DNA from: Prorocentrum cordatum
Lineage: Eukaryota > Sar > Dinophyceae > Prorocentrales > Prorocentraceae
Reading direction: 5' to 3'
Length of the DNA stretch: 64,000 nucleotides
NCBI GenBank assembly: GCA_963575745.1
Contig: CAUYUJ010015501.1
Coordinates: 230,330 to 294,329, forward strand
Notes under the pieces: model-generated
What the model was told of the DNA's origin: nothing
Database searches by the model: none
What the model saw: only the letters and a program-made list of their open reading frames with translations
Translations under genes and position numbers: made by a program
In this document: in pieces, positions 51,085-63,127 of the stretch
How the letters are laid out: the number at the start of each line of letters is the position of its first letter
Numbering within the stretch: the stretch's first letter is position 1

Positions 51085-51615
51085 CCTGGGGATGTAGGGA
51101 GTTCCACCGAGGGCCCCATTGGCTGCGCTCGCATGGCACCACCGCGCCCATGCCGGCACACCCCTCACACGCTCCACCGAGGGCTTGGCTGCGTTCGCAT
51201 GGCACCACCACGCAAATCTTGGCACGCCCCTCAAACGTTTCGTGGCCCCATAGGGAGCCCCAAGGAAGGCCCCAGTGGCTGCGTTCACATGGCACCACCT
51301 CGCCCACGTCGGCACACCACTCACTATTTCGTGACCAAATAGGGAGCTCCACAGAGTGCCCCAGTGGTTGCGCTCGCGTGGCACCCACACGCTTCGTGGC
51401 CCCACAGGGAGTCCCACCGAAGGCCCCAGTGGTTGTGTTCGCATGGCGGTACCACACCCACGTCGGCACACCCTTCCCACGCGTTCGCATGCTCCCACCG
51501 CGCCAATTTCGGTACATCCCTCACACGCATCGTGGCCCCATAGGGAACTCCACCGAAGACGATACTCACAACTGCGTTGCTCACAACTGCATCAGGTTTA
51601 GTTGTTCCGCCAGGC
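51085..51615 (-). repeat. P88 array, reverse, about 6 units with edge
   Basis: Same 88-bp units in reverse. The right edge (51555-51615: ACTCACAACTGCGTTGC and GTTCCGCCAGG) corresponds to the left edge of the 14940-15910 array, which suggests a defined element end. Confidence 0.85.
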
Positions 51616-52549
51616 TAAGTAAACTCGGGGGCGTTTCTCTTCGGTTTCGGCCACACCACCGGGCCCATGAACGGACCCCGGGACCATCAATTATTCCGAC
51701 GGTGTGACCCCACACGGCAGTTTGTTTAGCTTGCATTTAGCCCTCGCCCTGGCGAGTACCCTCCTATCGCCCTCTACTCTGCCCTCTCCTCTTCCTCCTT
51801 ATATGTATCCTCCTTGTCCTCCTCCTCATCATTCTCACTCTCCCCTACCCCGTCCCCCCTCCTCACCGTCCTCCTGCCCCTTCTCCATGTGCACCTCCCC
51901 TCCCCCCTGGCCGGGGCAAGCAAGTCGATATTCCTCGGCACCGTCGCCGCCTTGGTCAGCACGCGCGCGTTCGCCAACGGCTAGATCGCGAAGCCTTTGG
52001 GGTACTCCCGCGGGCCATGCCTTTGGGGCAACCCCGCGGGCCGCTTGGGCGCGGGGGCGGGCCGTCGGGGCAACCCCGCGGGCCAGGCCGTTGGGACACC
52101 CCCGCGGGCTTCGAGGTGGGCGCAGCCGCGTTCAGGCGGGGGGCAGCGTGAAGCCCGGACGTGTTGCGAGCTACTCCGCTTCGGTCCTGGAGTTTTCCCT
52201 TATCTCGTCGAATTCCCGGAGCGCCTTTCCGCAGGGACGCTGGCGGCCCGCGTTCCACGAACTCCCGCGTGGGCGGCCGCAGGGCATGTTCCGCATGCGC
52301 GTGGCGCGGGAGAACATGACGCAAAGGTGCAGCCACCATTGTTCGTCCGACATGCCCGCGCGACCAGCGCCCTCATCCCTGGCGCACCCGATGGTGATGC
52401 CATCGCCGCGTCGGGGACTGGGTTCGGCTGAGCGAGTAGCCTTCTCAAGAGCACAAAAGTAACCTTTTTTCCGGATTGGCCCGCGAGGGTTCGCATCACC
52501 CTTCGCTCGTGAGAAGCAGCCCAACACTGACGACAGCTACGAGATCCCA
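51616..52549. other. Mixed sequence, no gene confirmed
   Basis: Short GGGCAACCCCGCGGGCC-like repeats at 52000-52110. A polar frame near 52180-52340 is of unknown merit. Confidence 0.35.
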
Positions 52550-53600
52550 AGGATTCGCTCAGATTCTAACATGGAGCTGCGGGCCACATAGCGAGGAGGC
52601 TCCCGTTCGAGACTTCCTCGCGATTCACTCGCACACGAGGCTCCCTCCTCAAGATTCAAGCTTGGCTGGGGGACCCGACATTGGCGACAGGTTTAGGTTT
52701 CGCACAACCCGCTCGGATTACAAACATCCAGCGCGGGCCCAATAAGGAGGGGGCCCCCGTCTGAGATTTCTTCGCGATTCACCAACAAATGAAACTCCCG
52801 TTTTTTAGGTTTCCTCCAGATTCAGGCGCGAGGGGTCCCAAAAGTGACGGACAAGTGACGACAGCCGCAGAATCTGGATAACCCGCTCCGATTACCAACA
52901 TGCAGCGCGGGCGGGTCCCATGGGGAGGGGGGTCCCGCCTGAGGCTTCCTCGCAAATCACTTACAAACGAGGTTTCCGCCTGATGCTGCTCCAAAATTCA
53001 AGCGCGAGGGGCCCAAAAGTGTCGACATTCACGGGGTTTGGATGACCCGCCCCGATTACCAACATGGAGTGCGGCCCCATCGGGTGGGGTTCTGCCTGAG
53101 ACGTCCTCGCATTTCATTCACAAACGAGGTTCCCGCCTGATGCTTTTGTCCAAAACAAGCGTAATGGGGCCCAAAAATGACGACATTCACAGCATTCACA
53201 GGGTTTGGACGACCCGCTCCGATTACCAACATGAAGCGCGGGCCCCACAGGGAGGGGCCCTCGCCTGCCGCTTTAGGTTTTTTGGAAGATTCAGGCGCGA
53301 GGGGCCCAAAAGTGACGACAGCCACAGAATCTGGATGACCCGCTCCGATTACCAACATGAAGTGCGGGCGGGCCCCATATGGAGGGGGATCCCGCCTGAG
53401 GCTTCCTCACAAGTCACTTACAAACGAGGTTCCCGCCTGATGCGTCTTCAAAATTCAGGCGCGAGGAACCCAAAAATGACGACATTCACAGGGTTTGGAT
53501 GACCCGCTTTGGTTCCCAACATGTGAAGTGCGCGCCCCATGGGGACGGGGGGCACGCGTGAGACGTCCCCGCAATTCATTCACAAACCAGGCTCCCGCTT
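52550..53600. repeat. 134-172-bp tandem repeat, about 6 units
   Basis: Anchor GATTACCAACATG-like words near 52717, 52884, 53056, 53221, 53355 and 53510. Each unit also holds GACCCGCTCCGATTACC, GAGGCTTCCTCGC, CACTTACAAACGAGG and CAGGCGCGAGGGGCCC. Confidence 0.9.
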
Positions 53601-53971
53601 GCAGGAGCCTGTGACTGTGTGAGTGTGTGAGCGCGTTTGTGGGTGAGTGTGAATGAGTGTGGGAGTGATGTCGGTGATGATGGTGATGATGATGAGTGGG
53701 TGCGTGAATGAGTGAGTGAGGGATTGAGTGATGATGAAGATGCTGATGATGGTGACGAGTGCGAATGTGTGAAGTGGACAAGGTGTGGGTGAGGACTGCG
53801 CGGGGTGTCCAGAGAAAACAAGAGCCCCACTTAGGATGCGGTGAAAAAGATCCGGGGCGAACACCCACCCCCATGGAAGGGGTCAGTTCCTTTGGGACCG
53901 CGGTCCCCCTCCTCCTCCTGCTCCTCCTCCTCCTGCTCCCCCTCCTCCTCCTCATCCAGTGAAAAACGCAG
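53601..53971. other. GTGAGTG-rich sequence and short TCC tract
   Basis: 53605-53765 is a loose GTGAGTGTG/GATGATG tract; 53908-53955 is TCC-like. Ends AACGCAG before a possible exon. Confidence 0.5.
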
Positions 53972-54359
53972 GTCCACGGATGGCAAACTCTGGGAGGCAT
54001 CCAAAGACTTGGCCGCCCCACCCGCCCACCCCTGTCGCCCTGTCCCCTCCTGCGCGTCGCCAAGGACTGGGCGGAGCACCTGCAGGCCACTGCGGACTGG
54101 CGGCTGCGGCTCCAGCCCGGCGCGCTCGGCGTGCTGGGCTTCTCCGCTGTGCCGATAACAGTCTTCTTCTGCGCCGCGCGGCTGGTCGACAGCAGCTCGC
54201 CGTCGGTGTCGCGGGCGGGGCTCCACAGCTGGCGTAAGGCCCACGTCCACTCCGACAGCGAGGGGCTGGTCTCGACCCGGTCAGGCGTGCTGTCGGGGTC
54301 GTCGGGCGCGACAGGCTCAGAGCCTACGTCGCCTCTGCTGAGGTTCAAAGGAGGAGAAG
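53972..54359 (+). CDS. Possible exon of an unknown membrane protein
   Basis: After AACGCAG an open frame of 129 codons reads LLRVAKDWAEHLQATADWRL, LGVLGFSAVPITVFFCAARL (one helix), then a polar stretch ending SPLLRFKGGEG, directly before GTACGT. AG-G acceptor and GT donor both fit. No family recognised, and no sister exons found. The donor coincides with the left end of V copy 3. Confidence 0.35.
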
Positions 54360-54502
54360 GTACGTACCCATACCGCCACCCTCGCCCCGTTTTCGCCTTT
54401 GGGGGACTTCTTGGAGGCCCTCGTCGTCACCGCTGGATGCGCCTCGAAATTCTGGTCAGAACGCACCCCGGGAGAGGTCCGGGGAGTAGCGGTATCCGTA
54501 CC
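54360..54502. mobile_element. V inverted-repeat element, copy 3
   Basis: Left end GTACGTACCCATACCGCC; right end in reverse complement GGTACGGATACCGC. 143 bp. Its first bases would supply the GT donor of the possible exon. Confidence 0.6.
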
Positions 54503-54702
54503 TTTTGGCTTTCCCAGAGGTTACATGTGCAGGTCATGCTTTGCGCAGCGCCTGTACGTCATTATCGGAGGCGCTTGCGGCGAGCCACCGCCGCCCCCTG
54601 CCCTGTTGACACGCCGGTTGAGGCCAGATAGTTCAGGAGGAGCGGCATGAGGTGTTCGCGCTTGCGTGACAGGGCTTAGCGCGGCATCTAACAGAAGCGA
54701 GC

Positions 54703-55380
54703 TTGCATTCCACAGCCACGTTCCTCCACCTGTTGCCGCAACGACTCGGGGAACACGGAAGCGGGGATCCGCAGGAATGCCTTCAAAGCGAGGCGCCTCT
54801 GACCGAGAACCCGATCTTCGATGTTGAAGACATGCAGGAAGTGCTTTCAAAAAAGAGTTCCTGGAGGTACCTTCTGGGCTCGGACTGGGACACGCCTGGT
54901 GCGCCCGGCGCGCGCGGGCAGATCCTCGGAAAGGGTCCCTCCGGGCGCGGTGGGGCCCGGCTCTCGCGCGCCAGGGGTCGACTTTGGGAGGCTGTCTCGA
55001 GCGAGAGTCCCGGCCTGGGGCAGCCGGGGGTTGACTTTGGGAGGATGTCTCGAGCGAGAGCCCTGGACTGGGACACGCCCGAAGCGCCCCGGCGCGCCCT
55101 GGGTTTTCTGAGGACGTCCCACGCGAGGACGCCGGTTTGGAGTGCGTCGCAGCTCTCTGAGGAGGCTCGGGGGACCGGGTTTCTGAAGATGTCCCACGCG
55201 AAGGCGCCGGTTTGGAGTTCATCGCCGGATTTCCTGGATTTCTCGGATGTCCCAGATTTCCTTGAAACGGAACTGGGGGGGCGGTTGGCGGGCCCATTCT
55301 TTCGGATGCCAGGGGTCAGGATGACGAGAGTTCTCTCAAGACAATTGCCTCAGATTAGACAAGGCCGCTCCACGAGTTGA
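54703..55380 (+). repeat. Open frame over an approximately 65-bp repeat
   Basis: The frame starts plausibly (LTENPIFDVEDMQEVLSKKS) but from about 54885 consists of diverged repeat units with GGGTTGACTTTGGGAGG, TCTCGAGCGAGAGTCC and GACACGCCC. I treat it as mainly repeat, with a possible short exon at 54760-54890. Confidence 0.5.
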
Positions 55381-58300
55381 TACACAAGAAGATCCTTGTG
55401 GCCCTCCCCCTGCACAGGCCTGCTCTGCTGCGGAGCACTGTCTCTTAGACGAGGCCCCTCCCCAAGCTGATAAAAAAACGGTTCCTTCGTGCAGTACGTG
55501 CCCCTTCCCCCAGCACAGCACCGGCTATTAGACAATGTCCCTCCCCAATCTGATTACAAGATCTCTTTGGTGCTCGACGCGCCGCTGCTCCTACACAGGC
55601 TCCCTCCGCTGCACAGCATTCTCTGTTAGGCGAGCCCCTCCCAAAGCTGATCTAATTATCTCGCTTGGTATTAGACGTGTTCCTCCATCTCCACACCACT
55701 CTGTATTAGGTAAGGGCCCCCCCAAGCTGAATTAAAACGGCTCTTTGGTGCTAGACGCGCCCCTCACACTGTGCAGGCCTTCTCTGTTGCGCAGCACCCT
55801 CTATTCGACAAGGCCCCTCCAAAAGCTGGTCAAACACAACTCCCTTGTGCTAGGCGTGCCCCTCCTTCTGCACCGGCCCCTTCTGTTCCCCTCCTCGTGC
55901 ACGGAATCATATATCAGATGAGGCCCAACTCAGAATCAATCAAAACAATCACGTGGTGCTAGACGTGCCCATTCCCTTCACAGGCCCCCACTGCTCGACG
56001 CACCCTCCTGCCACGCAAGCCCCCTCTGTTTCACTAGGCAATCACGTCCCCATGCTGATTCAATGAGCCCCTTGAAACTAGACGTGCCCCTCTTCCTGCA
56101 CAGCCCCCTCTATTAGACAAGGTCCTTCCCAAGCTGATCAAAACTCTGCTGGGCAAGCCGTTCGCAAAGCTGAGTCTGAAAGAAAGCCTTTGGATACTAG
56201 ACATCCGCCTCCTCCTGCACAGCAGCACAGCACCCTCTATTAGACCATGCCCCTCGCCAAGCTGATCTTAACACAACTCCTAGGTGCTAGACGTGCCCCT
56301 CCCCCATCACGGGCCCCCTCTGTTGCATAGCACCTTCTACAAGACAGGGCCCCACACGCCACTCCTCCTGCACAGCACCCTCTATTGGACAAGGGCCCTC
56401 CCCACGCCGATTACAAAAATAGCTCCTTGGTGCTCGACGCGCCCCTCCTCCCACAGGCCCCCTCTGAAGCACAACACCCTCTTCTAGGTAGGCCCCTCCC
56501 CAAGGTGATGTTTAAAAAGTGTTTGAATTGTGGACGTGCCTGTCCTCCCGAGCTAATGAATAAAGCACACTGTGCCAGAGGTGCCCCTCCTCATGCGCAG
56601 GATCCTTGTGTTGTGCAGCACCCTCTATTAGAAAATGCCCATCGCCAAGCTGATCAAAAGCAAGTCTTCAGTGCTAGACGTGCCTCTCCTTCTACACTGG
56701 CCCCCCTCTTCTGCACAACACCTCCCTCTGCTAGGCACTCCCCTCCCCAAGCCGATTCACAAATCCCTGTGGGCACTAGCCGTGCCGCTCGCCGCGCCCT
56801 GCACGGCATCCTCTCTTGGACGAGGCCCTTCCACCCCCCCCGATCAAACAGCAGCTCCTCGGTGCTGCGCGCGACCCTGGCTACGCAGGCCCCCGCCGCT
56901 GCACAGCACCCTCTGCCGGGCGAGACCCCCCCCAAGCTTCTGCAAAAATCTCCTTTGATACTCCAGATTTCGTAATAAAGGGAGGGGGGTCTCATTTCGG
57001 GGGGGATCTCTTCCAGGCTATCTTGGAGGGCCGGGGGGGTCTGGGGACGATGTTTTGGAGGGTTCTCCCGCGGGGGAGGTCTGAAGTGGCTTGTCTTGGA
57101 GGGTCCAGACCCCCTCCCTTTTATTACGAAATCTGGGGTACCAGGTGTGCTCCTCCTCCTGCACAGGCCCCCACTGCTGCACAGCGTCCCCTATGAGACA
57201 GGGCCTCTCCCCACGCGGATTCAGACAGGCACGCGTTGGTGCTAGACGTGCCCCTCCTCCTACGCAGGCCCCCCGCAGCTGCCTTGCACCCTTTGCTAGG
57301 CGAGCCCCTCCCCAAGGTTTTGCCAAAAGCTTCTCGATACTAGACGCGCCTTTCCTTCTGCACAGGCCTCCTCTGCTGCACAGCACCCTCTATTAGACAA
57401 AACCCCTCTCCCCAACAATTATGAAGTGCTCGACGTGCCCTGGCCTTGCACGGCACACTATTAGAAAAGCCCGTCTCCAAGCAAATTAAGCAAGTCTCTG
57501 TGGTGCTAGACGCGTCCCTCCTCATACGCAGGCCCTTCTGCCGCACAGCACCCTCTGCTAGGCAAGCTCATCCCCAATCCGATTCAAGAAGCTCCCTTGA
57601 TACCAAACGTGCCCTTCCTGCACTGGCCTCCTCTGTTGCACCATACCCTCTATGAGACAAGGCCCCTCCCCACTCTGATCACAACAACCACTTGGTGCTA
57701 GACGCGCCCCAGGCCTCCTCTATTGCACAGCACCCTCTATTAGACAATGACCCTCCCCAAGATGATTCAAAGACAACGCCTTGATGCTAGACGCGCCCAT
57801 ACTCCTACGCAGGCCCCCGCTGTTGCACGGCAACCCGTGCCAGGCGAGCCCCTCCCCAGATTTGTGCAAGAAGCTCGTTTACTTCCAGACGTGGCCCTCC
57901 TTCTGCACAGGCCATCTCTGTTGCACAGTACCCTCTACTAGACAAGGACCCTCCCCAAGCTGGTTCAAAAGCTCCTCAGTGCTAGACGTACCCCTCCCCC
58001 TTGACAGGCCCCCTCTGCCGCACAGCAACTTCTGGCAGGCAAGGTCACTCCCCAAGCTGCTTAGTCAAGATCATGTGTGCTAGACGTGCCCTTCCTCCTG
58101 CACCATTACATGTTGTTAGACAAGACCCGTCCCCAAGCTGACGTAGTCAAAAGCCTTTGTGTACTAGACGTGCCCCTCCTCCTGCACAGGGCCCTGCGCG
58201 GCACCCGCTGCTGGGCGAGCCCCATCCCCACTTTGATGTAAGTACATTTGTTTGATGCTGGACGTGCCCCTCATCATGCACAGCACCCTCGATTAGACAT

Positions 58301-58500
58301 GGCCTCTCCCAAAGCTGTTTTTTTGTTTGTTTTAGAATTATTGGTTCTAAACGTCCCCCCCCCTCCCTGCGCAGGCCTCTCCCTGAGTTGCGCAACACCT
58401 CCTATTCGACAAGGCCCCACCCCAAGCTGATTAAAACAAACTCGTTCCTGTTAGACGCCCCCCTCCTTCTACACTTGCCACCTTTATTGCCCTTAAAGAG
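55381..58500 (+). repeat. Satellite of about 97-bp units, about 30 copies
   Basis: Units carry GTGCTAGACGTGCCCCTCC, CTGCACAGGCCCCCTCTG, TGCACAGCACCCTCTATTAG and ACAAGGCCCCTCCCCAAGC. Spacing of the GCTAGACG word is 80-120 bases. No gene. Confidence 0.9.
56963..57137. mobile_element. T element: MITE inside the satellite
   Basis: CCAGATTTCGTAATAAAGGG at 56963 on the left pairs with CCTTTTATTACGAAATCTGG on the right; the arms are about 29 bases with one indel. The interior is GGGGGTCT-rich. Neighbouring satellite sequence resumes after it, with TAC(T/C) on both sides. Confidence 0.8.
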
Positions 58501-58599
58501 GAGGGGTGTCGAGGATCGAAAAGCAAGAGCGAACGGAAAGAAACAGCACGGATGCGCAGGTGCCTTGACGAGCCCGTGATTCAGCAATTGCATGAGTCA

Positions 58600-58794
58600 G
58601 AATGGTTATGATGATGTTGTTGTTGGTGATTATGATGGCGATGTTGATGTTGATGTTGTTGGTGATGGTGGTGATGACGATGAAAACGATGATTACGATG
58701 ATGAGAGTGATGATGTTGTTGATGTTGGTGATGATGATGGTGATGGTGATGGTGGTGATGATGGTGTAACGATGATGATCACGATGATGATGAC

Positions 58795-58825
<31 letters not shown>

Positions 58826-59163
58826 GTGATGGTGATGATGATGATGCTGCTGATGGTAATGGTGATGGCGGTGATGATGATGCTGATATTGGTGATGGTG
58901 ATGATGATGATGATGATGATGATGATGACAACGACGCCGACGACGCCGATGGTGATGGTGATGGTGATCAGGATGGGGATGAGGATGTGGATAAAGATGG
59001 TGATGGTGATGGTGACGGCATTGATGATGAAGAAGCTAATACAGATGGTGGTGATGGTGGTGATGGTGGATGGTGATAACCGTGACGATGACCATGCTGA
59101 TGCTGAAGATGACGATAGTAACGCTACGAGTGAAGAATAACAGGAATACTAGTAAGAATCATA

Positions 59164-59197
<34 letters not shown>

Positions 59198-59204
59198 CGA
59201 TGAC

Positions 59205-59235
<31 letters not shown>

Positions 59236-59398
59236 CTGATGATGATGATGATGATGATGGCGATGCTGATGATGATGATGAGCATGATGATGGTGGTGAT
59301 GATGGTTATGATGGTGATGATGGTGATGATGGTGGTGATGATGGTTATGATGGTGATGATGGTGATGATGGTGATGATGGTGGTGATGATGTTGCTGC

Positions 59399-59458
<60 letters not shown>

Positions 59459-59465
59459 CGAAGGT
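58600..59465. repeat. GAT/GATGGT microsatellite
   Basis: (GAT)n and (GATGGT)n with D, M or H runs in translation. Confidence 0.95.
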
Positions 59466-60449
59466 AGCCGTTCCTGATCTGGCGAGCGTTGCCTTCTTTT
59501 CTGTTCGGGAGCTCCGCTGCTTCTGATTTCGTCTGCGCAGGTGCCGCGGCGTTCTGGCGTCCTGTCTCTCGGGGCCCCCGTCACCAGGCCAGGGGCCTCC
59601 CGAGCCTCACGCGGTTGTGTTCCCCACGCGAGAGGTGCGGGCGGTCGCCCGCCCGCCCGGGGCTTGCTGTGCAGCCCCGCGCTGCTGGCCTCGTCGTGCT
59701 GTGCTGAGGCAGCCGTCGACAGCAAGAAAGGGAAGAGGCGGGAGGGAGGAGGAGGTGGAGGAAGACGAGGCTGATGAGGAAGAGGGGGGAAGGGGAGAGG
59801 AGGAGAAGGAGAACGAAGAGGAGGACTCTTGGGGCTATCTTGGGGTCCTCTTGGGGGTCCTCTCGGGGTCCACTTGGGACCGGCTCTGAACTCCACTGGG
59901 GCTCCGCGGGGGGTGTCCTGTGGCTAGCTAGGGGTGTCTTGGGGCCTTCTTGGGGCGATCTTGGGCCCTGCCCCCCCCCCCCCCCCTCTCGGAAGCAGAA
60001 AAAGTTATCTTGGAGGCCTCCTGGAGCGCTCTTAGGGAGCGGGGCCTCCTGGGGGTTCTTTGGGCCATCTGGGACCCCTCTCGGGCTCATCGTGGGGCTC
60101 CTTGGAGACATCTTGAGGCCTCAGACGCCCATGGGAGGCGAAAAGACGAGAATGCAATCACATTGATGTTCTTCAGGTTCAGGGATGGCATTGGCCTCTT
60201 GGAGGCCTCATCGGGGGTATCCGAGAGCACTTGGAGTCGTTTTGGGGCCTCTCGGAGTTGTGCCAGAGGCTATTCTTAACACTGTCCGCTGTTTCGAGCC
60301 ATCTTGGACTCCATCTTTGGGCGTCGGGGGGTATCTTGAAGTCATCTTGTGCCCCCAAAGGGCGTCTGACACCACGCGGGGGGGAAGTCGCCCAGACCCA
60401 GGGAAGGAGCTAGGGGGAGAGGTCGAGACACCTCTCTCAGACGCAAACT
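59466..60449. other. Mixed sequence with CTTGGGG array
   Basis: 59820-60120 contains loose CTTGGGGTCCTCTTGGGGG-like units related to the 28791-30010 array. No gene. Confidence 0.5.
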
Positions 60450-61600
60450 GCGCGGCTTACTCCCACCCGCCTTCCCAACCAATAAGTGCTACCCGAGTCT
60501 CAGCATACGCAGCAGCCGTCTTTGGATGGACAGCTACTGGGGAACAGAACAGACCTCGGATGCGCGACGGTGGAGCGAGGTGCGCCACGCGTGCTTGGCG
60601 CGCCACGCGCACGCGCATCAGGTGCGCCAGGTGCGCCACGTGCTCCACGTTCGCAAAGTGTGCGGCATGCTTCAGCCTCGCCAGGTGCGCCACGTTCGGG
60701 GCACGCGCAGAGTGTGCCAGGTGCGCCCGCGCACGTGACAGCACACGTCTGGAAACATGCAAGCCCCCACCATGTTTGTCGTCGAACCAATGCACAATCG
60801 TGTCGGGGTGGCCATCACGGTGTCTGGTGTGCCCACACAGGGGAGGCAATGTGCCATCACCACCGCCGCCCCTGTCAAAAACCAATGGGCAGTGATCGCG
60901 GGATACCCGCGCATGATCCAGATTTAGCCACGATGTGGATTGTGTAACTATTGTGAAATGTTTTTGGGCAGGGATGGTTGGCCTTCAGCAGGCAATATGC
61001 GGGCACCCCCGCCGTCACTTTCAAAACACCATACAGAGTGTTCGCGGAGCCCACGAACATAACCCAAGATTTTGTCCCAGATGTTTTGTGCGTTATTTTT
61101 GGAAAGGGGTGGTGGGGGTGTGTTGGCATGGGGCCTGGATGGTCGCCTGTCGAGTGGGGAATAAGGAGCAGTGATCAAGCTACCCCCCCCGAATGACAGC
61201 CGTCTCGCTCATTCCCGCCCGCCCTCCCACCACAGAAGTAGCACTCGAGCCTCAGCATGGGCAGGACCCGCCATTGACTACATCAGGAACCAATGTAGAC
61301 GCTGGCCAGGCGCGTTACGCCCGCGCGGTGCGCCGCGAGCGCCAGGGCACTCCCATCATCTTTGTCAAATAGCAACTCAAAGTGATCGCGCGGTACCCGC
61401 GCATGATCGCCACTGGAAAGTGTATCTAGTTTTGTTTTTGAAAGGGATGGTGGGCCTGCGCGCAGCAAGCAATATGCCGGCACCCCCTTTTTTTTGCATC
61501 CTTGTCTCACGACCATGCAACGTGATCGTTAGGTGCCCGCACATGGTCCAGCCAGATGTTGCCGCAAAGTGCAAATTGCATGTTTTTACAATGGATGATG
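60450..61600. repeat. Two diverged copies of a dispersed repeat
   Basis: CGAGTCTCAGCAT and GTGATCGCGGGATACCCGCG with GCATGATC at 60497/60891 recur at 61243/61391 (CGAGCCTCAGCAT, GTGATCGCGCGGTACCCGCG). The first copy contains a GGTGCGCCA minisatellite at 60590-60730. Confidence 0.65.
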
Positions 61601-63127
61601 GAGGAGATGTCATGGTTCCAGGTTCGCCCCCAGAGAGGGGAAGAAGGGGGTTTAAGCTTGAGGAGGGAGAGGAAATCATTGTTTTACCGCCTGCGGCCAG
61701 AGGCTGGTGGGATTTGTATGTCAGCGCGTACAGTGGAAACCCATGCCAAGAAAGACCCTGCTTGCCTCCAGGGTGCCTAGGTTTCTTTGGTTTCTGTGGT
61801 TCTACGATGGAAAGCGTGACGTTCCCACATGGACGTGCTGGGGTCTCAGGGTTGAGTTTCTTATGGAAGGTATCTTGTGGTCGAGCTCCTACTCTATGAG
61901 GTGCAAGCCACCAGGTACCAACCACATGGCGCCGGCCATCTTCAGCGCGCCAACGTCCGACGGTGGCAACCATGGCCGCTCGCTCACAGCACAAGTAGGA
62001 CCCCTAGCGGAAGCACTGTTCGGGGAATGGCAGTTGGTACGATCACCCGTGCTTCGCGGCTTGTTGGCCCCGCAAGGGTGCTGGAAGATTTTTCGGTTTC
62101 GGTGGTCACAGGGCTGATCACTTGTGCCGTCAGCGATCTAAGTACAGAAGTTCGCCGTTGGGTGCACGCTCTGTAGTTGCACATCGCGGTGTACAAATCT
62201 GCATGTGATGGCGAGTCGCAGTCAGTTCATACGACAGCGTTGTGTTCCAGACTAGCTGGAGCGAAGTGTAGCGGCTCTTTGCCCTCCCCCGCCTAACTTG
62301 CCGCGTTTTGAACACTAGCGACCGCATGCTGTTTTCGCTCAGCGAAGTATCAGAACAAGTTCTGGCACAAGTTTGCAACGTGTTGGACGTTTGCTGTGTA
62401 GTTCCACCGTCTTTAACTCTTCCTCAGTAGCAGAGGGTGACGTCGGTCGTTTTGTCTTCGTGTTCAGGCCAGTCTGAAGAGGTGACGCGGACGCCCACAG
62501 ATTGCGCAGCCGAGCCTACAAGAGAAAGCGCTGTCGGGCATCGCAGCTTTGAGGCCGTCACCAGTCATGCTGTGGAGCCCTTGCTACCTACACCTCCCAG
62601 GGTCCCCTAGCACCCCTCTGGACTCGCAAACAGCCTCCTTCGCCCCGCTCCCCCTCCCCTTCCTCCCCCGCACTCCCCCCCCCTCCCCCCGAGGGGGGAG
62701 CCTTTTCTTTGGCCACAAGGGCCCCGCGAGGGCCACGGTTGGCTGGCTGGCTGGAGAAGCCGCGCCTAGACGGCGCATCGTCAAAAATACCACACGATAG
62801 TACCAAGACCACGGGAACATTAAGAAAGCAACATCGCAAATGCAAGCGCGATTGAACGCAAACATTGCACGTTGGTCAACGCTGGGCGGCGGATGCCAAT
62901 ACATTTGCGAATCAACATGCACGAAGAGAGAGAGAGAGAGGGAGAGAAAAAAAGAAAGAGAGAGAGAGAGAGAACGAGAGGCAACAGCGACGAGGGGAGG
63001 AGGGCACTTAACTAAATTAGCCTGCAATACTGCACCACTGCGGCCTCCCATTGGGAGGGCATACTTCTCAGAAGAACGTGTAAACGATCCGGACCGTCCC
63101 CCACCATGTTCAGAGCGTGAGCGTACA
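61601..63127. other. Mostly unique sequence, nothing identified
   Basis: About 1.5 kb including a (GA)n tract at 62925-62985. Frames here are short and unconserved. Confidence 0.45.

Noticed and set aside
59070-59526. Acidic 135-codon and methionine-rich 120-codon frames
   Set aside because: Translation of the GAT microsatellite.
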